Shown: piece after piece, positions 1 to 8,890 of the stretch | Layout of the letters: every line of letters starts with the position of its first letter | How positions within the stretch are numbered: the first letter of the stretch is position 1 | Assembly: GCA_943913325.1 (NCBI GenBank) | Contig: CALTXP010000014.1 | Span: forward strand, 1-27,145 | Source of the DNA: an uncultured Anaerococcus sp. | GTDB lineage: Bacteria; Bacillota; Clostridia; Tissierellales; Peptoniphilaceae | Reading direction: 5' to 3' | DNA: 27,145 bases | Translations under genes and position numbers: made by a program | The notes under the pieces: generated by a model | The model's database searches: none | What the model saw: only the letters and a program-made list of their open reading frames with translations | Told to the model about the DNA's origin: nothing

Positions 1-125
1 GATTAAAATACTTAATGTTGAACGATTACCTTCAGATTATTGAGAATCTTTATAAGATTATTATTTCCAAACATGAGTGTAGATTTTTTATCGAATGATG
101 TACATTATATAATTTAGGTGATATC

Positions 126-851
126 ATGTTAAATTTGCTTAATAAAAAAGAAAATGAAAAGATAGCTATAGAGTACTTAAAAAAATATGATTCGAGATAT
201 AAAAATTTAGAAAAATTAGAAAAACCTGACTTTATATCTCATAAAGACAGTATAGGTGTTGAGGTTACAGTTGTAGAATTTGATGATTTTATTAAAAGCT
301 TTATATATAAAAATAAAACTTTAAAAGAGTACATAAAGATGAAAGGTGTTAAGCCATCACAAAAGAAAAATTTTGCGGCTATTAACAAAGTAATAAACGG
401 TAAGTATACATCTGATGTCGAGGATGATTTAAATAAGTTTATTGATAGTTACTATTATAAAAAAGGAAATGAAATATTAGAATTACAATCTATTAATCAA
501 TATAAGAAGCTAGATCCAAACACTAATCTATATCCAAAATCATCATTTCCAAATAAAATGATTATAGATGGTCAGAGAATTATTGGATTTTTACCAACTG
601 CTTTTTGGCTAGGAACAATAGTAGATAAGTATATTGAAGCTGTAAAAGATAAAAATAAAAAGTTAAAAAATTATAGAAAATTTGATGAAAATTCATTACT
701 TATAATAAATTATACAGCAGGACTAGATGAGTCTTTAGAGTTTGAAAAAAGAGTAAGAGAAATTGATGGAATAAATTTTGATAAAATATTTGTATTAAAT
801 GCACTATTTGATAATCAGATATATGAGATTAATTTAAATAATAATCCGTAA
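126..851 (+). CDS. Putative PD-(D/E)XK-like nuclease, uncharacterised
   Basis: This is a 241-aa soluble protein with no signal peptide or membrane segment. Residues around 34-50 read PDF..., then IGVEVT, which resembles the 'PDF...GxEV(T)' strand pair of PD-(D/E)XK restriction-like nucleases. The usual ExK is ExT here, so a catalytic lysine would have to come from elsewhere, for example the Lys-rich helix near residues 80-95. The ATG at 126 is preceded by an AGGTGAT ribosome site 3 nt away. The gene is visibly more AT-rich than the hsd operon downstream, which suggests separate acquisition. It stands alone, with a gap and an hsdM remnant after it. The fold is inferred from one motif, and no specific family is recognised. 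Confidence 0.6.
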   Translation: MLNLLNKKENEKIAIEYLKKYDSRYKNLEKLEKPDFISHKDSIGVEVTVVEFDDFIKSFIYKNKTLKEYIKMKGVKPSQKKNFAAINKVINGKYTSDVEDDLNKFIDSYYYKKGNEILELQSINQYKKLDPNTNLYPKSSFPNKMIIDGQRIIGFLPTAFWLGTIVDKYIEAVKDKNKKLKNYRKFDENSLLIINYTAGLDESLEFEKRVREIDGINFDKIFVLNALFDNQIYEINLNNNP

Positions 852-898
852 AATATCTTATTTAGATAAATGATGTTTGAATATTATAAGAGTAATAA

Positions 899-1015
899 AA
901 TGAGAAGTATCTAAGAGGTAATTATAGGGGCCAATCTTGGCTTTTAGAAGAAATATTTGAAGCTGCTAATAAGCTTCGTGGAAATGTAGATGCGGATGAG
1001 TACAGGATTGGCTAA
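899..1015 (+). pseudogene. Remnant of an HsdM N-terminus (type I methyltransferase)
   Basis: The frame from 899 to the TAA at 1013-1015 encodes about 38 residues, including LEEIFEAANKLRGNVDADEY (residues 15-34 of the fragment). This closely resembles the HsdM N-terminal signature of the type 'LWxAADKLRxNMDAAEYK'. The reading frame stops straight after the signature, there is no convincing start or ribosome site, and no methyltransferase motifs follow. It is therefore a broken fragment. The intact hsdM at 2478 has a different N-terminus (IANKLRGIYLPDKYGD), so this is the debris of another RM locus rather than a duplicate of the local gene. The following bases to about 1160 hold no gene I can recognise. 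Confidence 0.5.
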
Positions 1016-1160
1016 TATAGAGGCTATTAATGACTTATATGGGGTAGGCTATAAAACTGAAATTACGTAGGGGAAATGAAAAATTACTTTTATCAATATT
1101 ATAAGGATTATAAGAAAAGAAAATAAATAAAAAATATAGTGAAACTGCGTAGGAGAAAAA

Positions 1161-2276
1161 TTGAAAAATCAAGAAAAAATAAAATTAGATTTAATATATA
1201 ATGCATTTGAAAACTACAAAGTTATATTAAAATTCTTAAATAGTGATAAGACAATTGTTTCGATGGTTGCATTTCAATACCTTCCATTTCTTAGTTTAAA
1301 TTTATTAGATATAATAAATAAGTTTGATTATGAGCAAGATGCTAATGATAGATATCCTCAAAATATAATGAGTTTTTCAAAATTAATGAAGGAAAACAGA
1401 CTTCTAATAAAACAGGAAACAGATACAAATAATTATAATATTATCAAAAAGAAAAATCTTCGATTTCTAGATAATAATTATAAATATTTGATTAAGGATT
1501 ACAATAGATTTCAAAACTTAATTATTAAAACTTTTGGACAAAAAGATTACTGTGTCTATTCATTCATGGGTATTCCATTTTTTAATAATATACAACAAAT
1601 GAGATTTATAGAATTATTCGAAACAACTAGTGAAAATAAAAATAGTGATTTAATTCAGATAACGTCAAGTATGGCTAATTTTTTACAAAAATTCCTTTCG
1701 ATATATTCAAATATTGAAGATTTTAAGCCTACTTATACTGAGAGCATATATGACTCAAAAATTTATTTTGATATGAATGACTATTATGTATATGATGAAG
1801 CTAGGTCAGACTTATTTAAAAATACTCTAAGAGTTGATCAAAATATTTTTTTATTCAATCTTGTATGCGCAGTTAATAGTGCAAACTATTTGTATCCTGA
1901 AATAATTGGATTAAGTGGAACTGCTTTGCTAAGATATAAGTACATTACATATTTAATTCTAGTTAAAGGTTTATGGCTGTATAATAAAAAATTTAATAAT
2001 ATAAATAAAAATTTAAAATCAATTATTGATAAATCTGATACCATATTTAAAAATGAAAATAATAGAAGACAGTTTAGGAATAATCTGTTTCATTTTGACT
2101 TAGCAGATGATGCAGTTTTTGAAGAGAGTTTGGTACATAGCTTGGTTAATTATCATCTTGATATTAATATCGAGGATTTTGGTGTAATTGTTACGGATAG
2201 CTTTAATACTTATGTATATGAAGCTAATAAGATATTATTTAAGGAACAAAAAAAATTCATAGGTACGAACTGTTGA
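1161..2276 (+). CDS. Uncharacterised protein with HEPN-like R-x4-H motif
   Basis: This 371-aa protein starts at TTG 1161 with AGGAG 5 nt upstream (1151-1155). It is rich in Lys, Asn, Ile and Tyr and looks mainly helical, without clear membrane segments. Near residues 308-314 it has FRNNLFHFD. The RNNLFH part fits the R-x4-6-H signature of HEPN RNases and of HEPN-like helical domains in defence proteins. One motif in an AT-rich protein is weak evidence, so a HEPN nuclease is only a possibility. It lies between an hsdM remnant and an intact type I RM operon, consistent with defence-island cargo. An imperfect inverted repeat follows at 2299-2346. No named family is recognised. Confidence 0.55.
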   Translation: MKNQEKIKLDLIYNAFENYKVILKFLNSDKTIVSMVAFQYLPFLSLNLLDIINKFDYEQDANDRYPQNIMSFSKLMKENRLLIKQETDTNNYNIIKKKNLRFLDNNYKYLIKDYNRFQNLIIKTFGQKDYCVYSFMGIPFFNNIQQMRFIELFETTSENKNSDLIQITSSMANFLQKFLSIYSNIEDFKPTYTESIYDSKIYFDMNDYYVYDEARSDLFKNTLRVDQNIFLFNLVCAVNSANYLYPEIIGLSGTALLRYKYITYLILVKGLWLYNKKFNNINKNLKSIIDKSDTIFKNENNRRQFRNNLFHFDLADDAVFEESLVHSLVNYHLDINIEDFGVIVTDSFNTYVYEANKILFKEQKKFIGTNC

Positions 2277-2298
2277 TAAGCTTAGTGATTCTTTATAT

Positions 2299-2346
2299 AT
2301 TATAATATCAATCTATTTTGCCAGAGACCTTATAGATTGTTATAAT
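2299..2346 (+). repeat. Imperfect inverted repeat, possible terminator of the 371-aa gene
   Basis: CAATCTA at 2309-2315 pairs with TAGATTG at 2333-2339. The stem continues with ATTATAA (2299-2305) against TTATAAT (2340-2346) after a 3-nt bulge. It lies 23 nt beyond the stop codon. A strong U-run is lacking, so termination would be weak, but the position suits the end of the 371-aa gene. Confidence 0.4.
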
Positions 2347-2409
2347 ATTTATAACACTATCTATTAAATTACAATAAGAAATATAATAAATTAATATATA
2401 AGACTGATA

Positions 2410-2463
2410 GCTCCCTTTAGTTTAGCTTCTAATGAATAGATAGTTAAACGGGAGCCATTTTTT
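2410..2463 (+). terminator. Terminator-like leader hairpin just upstream of hsdM
   Basis: GCTCCC (2410-2415) pairs perfectly with GGGAGC (2450-2455). GTTTA (2420-2424) pairs with TAAAC (2445-2449) after a 4-nt bulge, and six T residues follow at 2458-2463. It lies only about 5 nt before the AAAGGAG ribosome site of hsdM. A possible -10 (TATAAT, 2382-2387) lies upstream, with no good -35. It is either the end of upstream transcription or an attenuator in the hsd leader. Confidence 0.5.
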
Positions 2464-2477
2464 ATAAAGGAGAACTA

Positions 2478-4595
2478 ATGACTGAAAATATTCTATCAAC
2501 AGAAGTCCGTGAAGAGATGCCTGTTGATATTACCAATGAAGCCAATTTTATATGGTCCATAGCCAATAAGCTTAGGGGGATATATCTGCCTGACAAATAC
2601 GGAGATGTAATTATCCCTATGACTATCATCCGTAGGTTCGAGTGCGTATTAGCTCCTAACAAAAAGGAAGTAGTTAATAAATATAAAGAAAATCCAAACT
2701 ATCCTGAAAAAGCAATGTATAGAATATCTGGTAGGCAGTTTTATAACACATCAGAGTTTAACTTAACAGAACTATGTAATGACCCTGACCACCTAGCTAG
2801 CAATTTCCGTGCCTATATAGAAGGATTTTCTGCAAATGTACAGGATATATTAAACCAACTCGATATAAGCGATCACATTTCAAAGATGAATAAGGAAAAT
2901 TGCCTATACAGCGTAGTAAAAGCTTTTTCAGAACTTGACCTATCTGAAGAAAATTTTGATGGAATCAAAATGGGCTATATATTTGAAAACCTCATTGGCC
3001 GTTTCTATCAAAACGTAGATGCCGGTCAGTTTTATACAGGTCGTGATATCATCAAAATGATGGTAAGTGTCCTTATGGCAGAAGGCTGTGATGATATATT
3101 TGATGAGGGCAAGGTTATAACCATACTAGACCAAGCTTGTGGTACAGGTGGAATGCTTTCTACTTCCTACACTGCTATTAAAAATATGAATCCATCTGCA
3201 AATATATGGTTATTTGGTCAGGAGCTAATGGGGCCATCTTATGCAGTAGGCCTAGCTGAGATGCTAATCAAAGGCCAATCAGCAGAAAACTTCGTTCATA
3301 CAGATACACTAAAAACCGATGCCTTTCCAAATCAAAAAATGAGATTTGTCCTAGAAAACCCTCCATTTGGAACTCCGTGGAAGGGAGCGAGTGCTAAGGG
3401 TGGCCAAGAAAATGCAGTACTCAAAGAATATGAGATTGGAGAAGATAGCCGTTGGCCAGCAGAACTACCAGCAGGGGGAGATAGCCAACTTATTTTTATG
3501 CAATCAGCAGTCAATAAAATGGATGATGACCTAGGCAGAGCCGCAATCATTACAAACGGTAGCCCCCTATTTAATGGCGGTGTGTCATCAGGTGAGTCTC
3601 AAATCAGACGTTACCTACTAGAAAATGATCTTATAGAAGCTATTATTGCCATGCCAACAGACCTCTTCTACAACACCGGTATTGCAACCTATGTTTGGAT
3701 ATTATCAAAAAATAAAGCCAAAAAACGTAGGGGAAAAGTCCAGCTGATAGATGCAAGTGGCATCTATCATCAGCTTAGAAAATCCCTGGGTAACAAACGC
3801 CGCGAGTTTACCAAAGCAGACCGTGAAAAAATTGCAAATCTCTACACGGACTTCAAAGAAAACAACCTTTGCCAAATCCATGACAATGAGGAATTTATTT
3901 ACCGCGAATACACCATCATGCAACCCCTTCAAAGATCCTATGCTATAAATGATGATAGAATAGAAAAGCTCAAAACCACTGGACTACTAAACAACTTCTA
4001 CGATGAAACAAAGTACAAAGAGCTTATAGAAAAGGAAGAAAGCGCAGTAGATTTAAATAAAACCGAGAAGAAGAATTTAGTAAAATATGAGCGAAATCAG
4101 CCTACTTATAATGCTATATTCTACAAGTTAGCAGAAAATAAATCTGACATTATATACAAAAACAAGGAAGAATTTGACCTAGTCCTAAATGATGCCTTAG
4201 TGGATATAAATATTAAAAAGAAAGAATACAACAAAATCCTAGATGGCCTGTCAGTAATGGATAAAACTGCTGAAATCCAAACAGATAAAAAAGGAAAAAT
4301 CCTATATGACAATGATACAAAAGACACGGAAACTGTAAATATCAGAGAAAATATAGAAGATTATATATCCCGCGAGGTCCTCCCACATATCCCAGATGCC
4401 AAGTATTTCTTCGAAGAAGACCTATCAGCCAAAAAACCAAAAATAAAAACCGGGGCAGAGATTCCCTTTACCAGATACTTTTATAAATATGAAGCGCCAA
4501 GGCCTAGTGATGAGATATTAAAAGAGTTTATGGACATAGAAAAAGAAGTCCAAGCCCAACTCCAAGCCCTACTTGAGGAAACTAAAAATGACTAA
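2478..4595 (+). CDS. hsdM: Type I restriction-modification methyltransferase subunit HsdM
   Basis: This 705-aa protein methylates adenine at N6 in the target chosen by HsdS and is a core part of the restriction complex. An HsdM_N helical domain (about residues 10-165, with ANKLRG near residues 30-35) precedes the N6-adenine methyltransferase domain. The SAM-binding motif DQACGTGG lies at about 218-225 and the catalytic NPPF at 294-297. It is longer than classic HsdM proteins of about 500-530 aa, with a Lys/Glu-rich C-terminal extension after about residue 520. The ATG at 2478 follows AAAGGAG (2466-2472). Its end overlaps hsdS by 8 nt (ATGACTAA), indicating translational coupling. All key motifs are intact. 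Confidence 0.95.
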   Translation: MTENILSTEVREEMPVDITNEANFIWSIANKLRGIYLPDKYGDVIIPMTIIRRFECVLAPNKKEVVNKYKENPNYPEKAMYRISGRQFYNTSEFNLTELCNDPDHLASNFRAYIEGFSANVQDILNQLDISDHISKMNKENCLYSVVKAFSELDLSEENFDGIKMGYIFENLIGRFYQNVDAGQFYTGRDIIKMMVSVLMAEGCDDIFDEGKVITILDQACGTGGMLSTSYTAIKNMNPSANIWLFGQELMGPSYAVGLAEMLIKGQSAENFVHTDTLKTDAFPNQKMRFVLENPPFGTPWKGASAKGGQENAVLKEYEIGEDSRWPAELPAGGDSQLIFMQSAVNKMDDDLGRAAIITNGSPLFNGGVSSGESQIRRYLLENDLIEAIIAMPTDLFYNTGIATYVWILSKNKAKKRRGKVQLIDASGIYHQLRKSLGNKRREFTKADREKIANLYTDFKENNLCQIHDNEEFIYREYTIMQPLQRSYAINDDRIEKLKTTGLLNNFYDETKYKELIEKEESAVDLNKTEKKNLVKYERNQPTYNAIFYKLAENKSDIIYKNKEEFDLVLNDALVDINIKKKEYNKILDGLSVMDKTAEIQTDKKGKILYDNDTKDTETVNIRENIEDYISREVLPHIPDAKYFFEEDLSAKKPKIKTGAEIPFTRYFYKYEAPRPSDEILKEFMDIEKEVQAQLQALLEETKND

Positions 4596-5880
4596 GAGAA
4601 GTATGAAGAGTTCTGGAGTCGAGTGGATAAGGGAGGTTCCTGAGGATTGGGATTTGAAGAGATTGCAAGTAGCTTTGTATGAAATAAATCGCAAAAACAA
4701 TCCTGTACAAACTATTAATATTTTATCACTATTAAAAGATATTGGAGTGGTAACTTATGAGGATAAAGGGAATCAAGGTAATAAATCAAAAACTGATTTA
4801 TCTGATTATAAAATAGCCTACCCAAATACAATAGTTATGAATAGCATGAACGTTATTATAGGTTCAGTAGGGATTAGTGATTATTATGGTTGTGTTAGCC
4901 CTGTTTACTATGTATTTAGTGCTAAAGATCAAGCAAATATAAAATATATTAATTATATATTTCAAACTAGAGAATTCCAAAATGAATTAAAGAAATATGC
5001 AAATGGAATTTTGGAAATAAGACTCAGATTATCTTCTGATGATGTTTTAAAAAGAAAAGTTCCAATGCCATCATTAAAGGTGCAAAATGCTATTGTAGAT
5101 GAACTTGAAAATAGGATAAACTTAATAAACAAAATTACAGATAAAATTAATAATGAAATTAATTTACTTCATAACTACAAAAAATCCATAATTACCGAAA
5201 CGGTTACTAAGGGGCTTGATAGAGATGCTTCTATGAAAGATAGCGGGATTGAATGGATAGGCGAGATTCCTGAGCGTTGGACTCTAAAGAAAATAAAACA
5301 TGTAACTGAAAAATCAGAAAGAGGAACTGCCCCATCTTATGTAGAAGATTCAAACCAGGTTAAAGTTGTAAATCAAGCTACATTTAGTCAAGGATTTTTT
5401 GACAGCTCTAATTTAAGATATTCAGATGTTCCAATAGAAAAAAGTAAAGGTTTATTGTATAAAGATGATGTTTTAATAGCATCTACAGGCGGAGGAGTGC
5501 TTGGAAAGGCACATTATTTCGAGCAAGAAGGTGTATACGTAGCTGATAGCCACGTAACTATTTTAAGGACTAATGATAGAGATTTCAATAGTAAATATTT
5601 ATTTTATATATTTGATTCAAATTATGATCTAATCAATGGAGTTCTTGCAAAAGGTTCTACTAATCAAACTGAATTACAATCTGAATGGCTAAAAAACTTC
5701 TTTGTTCCATCTCCTAGTATTTTAGAACAAAATGAAATAGTTAAATATCTAGATAGATTGATGATAAATATAGAAGATATTATTAATCAGAAACAAGCCC
5801 AAATCCAAAGCCTAGAAGAATATAAAAAATCCATAATCTACGAATACGTTACAGGAAAAAAGGAGGTTGCCCGTGGCTAA
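4588..5880 (+). CDS. hsdS: Type I restriction-modification specificity subunit HsdS
   Basis: The protein (430 aa from ATG 4588) supplies sequence recognition for the HsdM/HsdR complex. It has the standard duplicated layout. Each half opens with a similar segment (SSGVEWIREVPEDW and DSGIEWIGEIPERW), carries one divergent target-recognition domain, and ends in a coiled-coil conserved region (NYKKSIITETVTKG and EYKKSIIYEYVTGK). I prefer ATG 4588 because GAGGA (4575-4579) sits 8 nt before it, although a TTG at 4573 is in frame. The 3' end overlaps hsdR by 8 nt (GTGGCTAA). No second hsdS copy or invertase is visible, so there is no sign of shuffling here. Confidence 0.92.
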   Translation: MTKRSMKSSGVEWIREVPEDWDLKRLQVALYEINRKNNPVQTINILSLLKDIGVVTYEDKGNQGNKSKTDLSDYKIAYPNTIVMNSMNVIIGSVGISDYYGCVSPVYYVFSAKDQANIKYINYIFQTREFQNELKKYANGILEIRLRLSSDDVLKRKVPMPSLKVQNAIVDELENRINLINKITDKINNEINLLHNYKKSIITETVTKGLDRDASMKDSGIEWIGEIPERWTLKKIKHVTEKSERGTAPSYVEDSNQVKVVNQATFSQGFFDSSNLRYSDVPIEKSKGLLYKDDVLIASTGGGVLGKAHYFEQEGVYVADSHVTILRTNDRDFNSKYLFYIFDSNYDLINGVLAKGSTNQTELQSEWLKNFFVPSPSILEQNEIVKYLDRLMINIEDIINQKQAQIQSLEEYKKSIIYEYVTGKKEVARG

Positions 5881-8863
5881 GACCTTGTTTGATGAGAAAA
5901 ATGAATTTCAGCAGATCTTTGTTGACCATTTAGTCGATGACAATGGCTATATAAAACGTTATAATAAAAATTTTGATCCTACTTTTGCTATGGATAGAGA
6001 TTTGTTGTTTAAGTTTTTATACGATACCCAAGCAGAAACTATGGCTGATCTTAGAGAAATCTATAAGGATGATACTCATGAGACTATCTTAAACTTTATC
6101 AACAATGAAATCACCAAACCACGTGGGTCTTTGATAAATGTATTAAAAAATGAGATAGAAATCAGTAACCGCAAATTGGCACTGATGTACACTAAACCTG
6201 CTACGACCTACAACAAGGATCTATTAGCAAAATATGAGGGCAATATATTTTCTGTGATGGAGGAGGTTATCCCTGGTCCTGATGAACGAGTGGATGTGGT
6301 GATTTTCTTAAATGGCTTTGCCATTATGACTTTTGAGCTAAAGAGCAAATATTCTGGGCAAAGCTATAAAGATGCTATCACTCAATACAAAGAAGACCGC
6401 AATCCAAACAACAGGCTATTTCGATTTATGAGTGGATCTATAGTAAATTTCGCAATGGATACTGACCAAGTTCATATGACTACAAAGCTTGATTACAAAA
6501 ATACGTCTTTTCTGCCCTTTAATAGGGGCAGGGGAGAGGGATTGTCTACTGGAGCGGGCAACCCCTTATTAAACGAGGATTTTCCAGTTTCCTATATGTG
6601 GGAAGACATACTCAAAAAAGATTTGGTCATTGAACTTATCAAAAAATTTGTCTATATAGAGACAAAGCTAGAAGAAGATGCTTTGACATCTAAAAAAACT
6701 CATAAGCAGACAGTTATTTTTCCTAGATACCACCAACTAGACTTAGTCAGAAGTCTCATTGAGGATATCTCTTTAAATAAGACTAGCAAAAATTATCTAA
6801 TAGAGCATTCAGCTGGTAGTGGTAAGACTAATTCTATTGCCTGGCTTGCCCATAGGTTAGCTTCGCTGCATGATAGTGAAAACAATATTATCTATAATAC
6901 TATCATCATAATGACTGATAGGGTGGTGGTAGATAGGCAACTACAAGATGCTGTTAGACAAATAGACCATCAACCAGGGATGATACGAACATTAGGTGAT
7001 GATTCTTCTTCATTTGATTTGAAGATAGCTCTAGAAGAAAATACAAAGATTATTGCTACAACTATACAAAAATTTCCCTATGTGGTAGATGATCTTAAGA
7101 AAATATCTGATAAGACTTTTGCTGTGATAATAGATGAAGCTCATTCTTCTACTTCTGGGAAAAATATGCAAGCTGTTAGCAAAGCCTTATCTACTGATGA
7201 AGATGATCATATGACTATAGAAGATATGATAGTTTCAGAGATTCAAAGCTCTGGTAAGCAGAAAAATGTATCTATATTTGCCTTTACTGCTACCCCAAAA
7301 CCTACTACCTTGAGGATGTTTGGTAGGCTAAATAACAAGGGCCAGTACGAGGCCTTTCACCTATATAGCATGAAGCAGGCTATAGAAGAAGGTTTTATTA
7401 TAGATGTGCTTAGCAATTATACTACCTATAGCACTATTTATCAGGTAAATAAAAGAATAGAAGATGACCCTGAATTAGAATCAGCTGCAGCCAAGCGCCA
7501 GATAGCTAGGTTCATAGACTTACATGAGACTAATATTAGCCAGAGAGTAGAGATAATTATTGAACACTTTAGGCAAAATGTTATGAATGAATTGGGTGGT
7601 CAAGCTAAGGCAATGGTTGTGACTCCCTCACGTGAAGCAGCTGTTAAATATAAGCTTGCTTTTGAGAAATATATAAGAGAGCACGGGTACGATGGTATAG
7701 GTGCTCTGGTTGCTTTTTCTGGAAAGCTTAGTTTGGATGGTGACGATAAAGAATACACAGAATATTCTATGAACAAAATTCGTGAGGAACATTTGCCAAA
7801 GGCATTCGATACTGACCAGTACAATATTCTAATAGTTGCCAATAAATACCAAACAGGCTTTGACCAAAAGAAACTTGCTGCTATGTATGTTTTAAAAAAA
7901 CTATCAGGAGTCAATGCAGTTCAGACCTTGTCAAGGCTAAATAGAGTATTTCCTCCATATGAAAAGAAGGTAATAATCATAGACTTTGTAAACTCCTATG
8001 AGCAAATGCAAAATGCCTTTAAGCCTTATTATGAGATAACCATTTTAGGCCATGACTTTACTCCTAAGCATATATACGATTTGGAATCCCAAGTTGATGC
8101 TTATAACTTTATATGGCAAAGTGATATTGATAGGGCAATTAATTTGATATTTAAAAGACGTAGTAAGAATATAGCAGATAGAGAAGCAAGAGAGCTACTG
8201 AGTATACTTGATTTGGTTGAAGGAAGGGTGAGATCATATCCGACAGATGACCAAGAAGAGTATCTATCAAAGCTTAAGAACTTTGTGCGTTTTTATGAGT
8301 TTTTAATCCAAGTATCAATCTTTGAAGATGTAGAACTACATAAAAAATATATATTCATTACCTACCTGCTCAAACAATTAAATATTGGTGAATCTGGGCC
8401 AGGATTTGACATAAAAGATAAGATAGAAGCAAGCAATTTTGAGCAAATAGAAGGTGAAACTATAATAAATAGAACACTGGTAGCAGATCCTATAGTAAGT
8501 CTACCAGTAGCAGAAGCTATAACATTGCCAGAGGACAAGAAAAAGAGATTGTCAGAAATAATAGAAGAGATTAATTTTAGATTTGGTGAAAACTTTTCTG
8601 ATTCTGTTGGAGATACTCTAGCTACTCAAATTAGAGATGATATGCTAAAAAATAGAGAACTTCGAAAGGCTGCACAAAACAACAATGAGCGTGATTTTAC
8701 TTTAGCTTATAGGGAGAACGTAGAGGAAGCTTTAGTTAATGGCATAGATAGAAACCAAGATTTCTATACTATTTTATTAAACAATAAAGACATTCAAGAA
8801 GCGTTCTTAGGACTATATGTAACAGAGATATACAAGAGTTTAAGGCAAAATAGCGTGATTTAG
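5873..8863 (+). CDS. hsdR: Type I restriction endonuclease subunit HsdR
   Basis: The protein (996 aa from GTG 5873) is the ATP-driven translocase and nuclease of the type I complex. The N-terminal PD-(D/E)XK nuclease shows D141 and E155-L-K157. A superfamily 2 helicase follows, with Walker A GSGKT at 315-319, DEAH at 421-424, the motif III-like FTATPKP, and QTLSRLNR as motif VI. The C-terminal helical region contacts HsdM/HsdS. I chose GTG 5873 because AGGAGG (5861-5866) lies 6 nt before it, whereas the in-frame TTG at 5867 touches the ribosome site. The start overlaps the hsdS stop by 8 nt. All motifs are intact, so the enzyme is probably active. Confidence 0.94.
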   Translation: MAKTLFDEKNEFQQIFVDHLVDDNGYIKRYNKNFDPTFAMDRDLLFKFLYDTQAETMADLREIYKDDTHETILNFINNEITKPRGSLINVLKNEIEISNRKLALMYTKPATTYNKDLLAKYEGNIFSVMEEVIPGPDERVDVVIFLNGFAIMTFELKSKYSGQSYKDAITQYKEDRNPNNRLFRFMSGSIVNFAMDTDQVHMTTKLDYKNTSFLPFNRGRGEGLSTGAGNPLLNEDFPVSYMWEDILKKDLVIELIKKFVYIETKLEEDALTSKKTHKQTVIFPRYHQLDLVRSLIEDISLNKTSKNYLIEHSAGSGKTNSIAWLAHRLASLHDSENNIIYNTIIIMTDRVVVDRQLQDAVRQIDHQPGMIRTLGDDSSSFDLKIALEENTKIIATTIQKFPYVVDDLKKISDKTFAVIIDEAHSSTSGKNMQAVSKALSTDEDDHMTIEDMIVSEIQSSGKQKNVSIFAFTATPKPTTLRMFGRLNNKGQYEAFHLYSMKQAIEEGFIIDVLSNYTTYSTIYQVNKRIEDDPELESAAAKRQIARFIDLHETNISQRVEIIIEHFRQNVMNELGGQAKAMVVTPSREAAVKYKLAFEKYIREHGYDGIGALVAFSGKLSLDGDDKEYTEYSMNKIREEHLPKAFDTDQYNILIVANKYQTGFDQKKLAAMYVLKKLSGVNAVQTLSRLNRVFPPYEKKVIIIDFVNSYEQMQNAFKPYYEITILGHDFTPKHIYDLESQVDAYNFIWQSDIDRAINLIFKRRSKNIADREARELLSILDLVEGRVRSYPTDDQEEYLSKLKNFVRFYEFLIQVSIFEDVELHKKYIFITYLLKQLNIGESGPGFDIKDKIEASNFEQIEGETIINRTLVADPIVSLPVAEAITLPEDKKKRLSEIIEEINFRFGENFSDSVGDTLATQIRDDMLKNRELRKAAQNNNERDFTLAYRENVEEALVNGIDRNQDFYTILLNNKDIQEAFLGLYVTEIYKSLRQNSVI

Positions 8864-8890
8864 ATATTTGAAAGCAATATAGGAGATATT

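Noticed and set aside
2..43. Short open stretch at the window start ending in TGA, as if the tail of an upstream gene
   Set aside because: Only 13 codons, no recognisable motif, and chance open frames of this length are common in AT-rich DNA.
108..113. TATAAT as promoter for the first gene
   Set aside because: It lies almost on the ribosome site, leaving no room for a normal leader, and has no -35.
2462..2662. Minus-strand ORF over the hsdM start
   Set aside because: It is a shadow of hsdM with no ribosome site, and conserved HsdM motifs prove the plus frame.
5867..5872. TTG 5867 as the hsdR start
   Set aside because: It directly abuts the AGGAGG site. GTG 5873 has a proper 6-nt spacing.
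7600..7914. 104-aa minus-strand ORF inside hsdR
   Set aside because: It is antisense to the helicase domain of HsdR with no independent coding signal.
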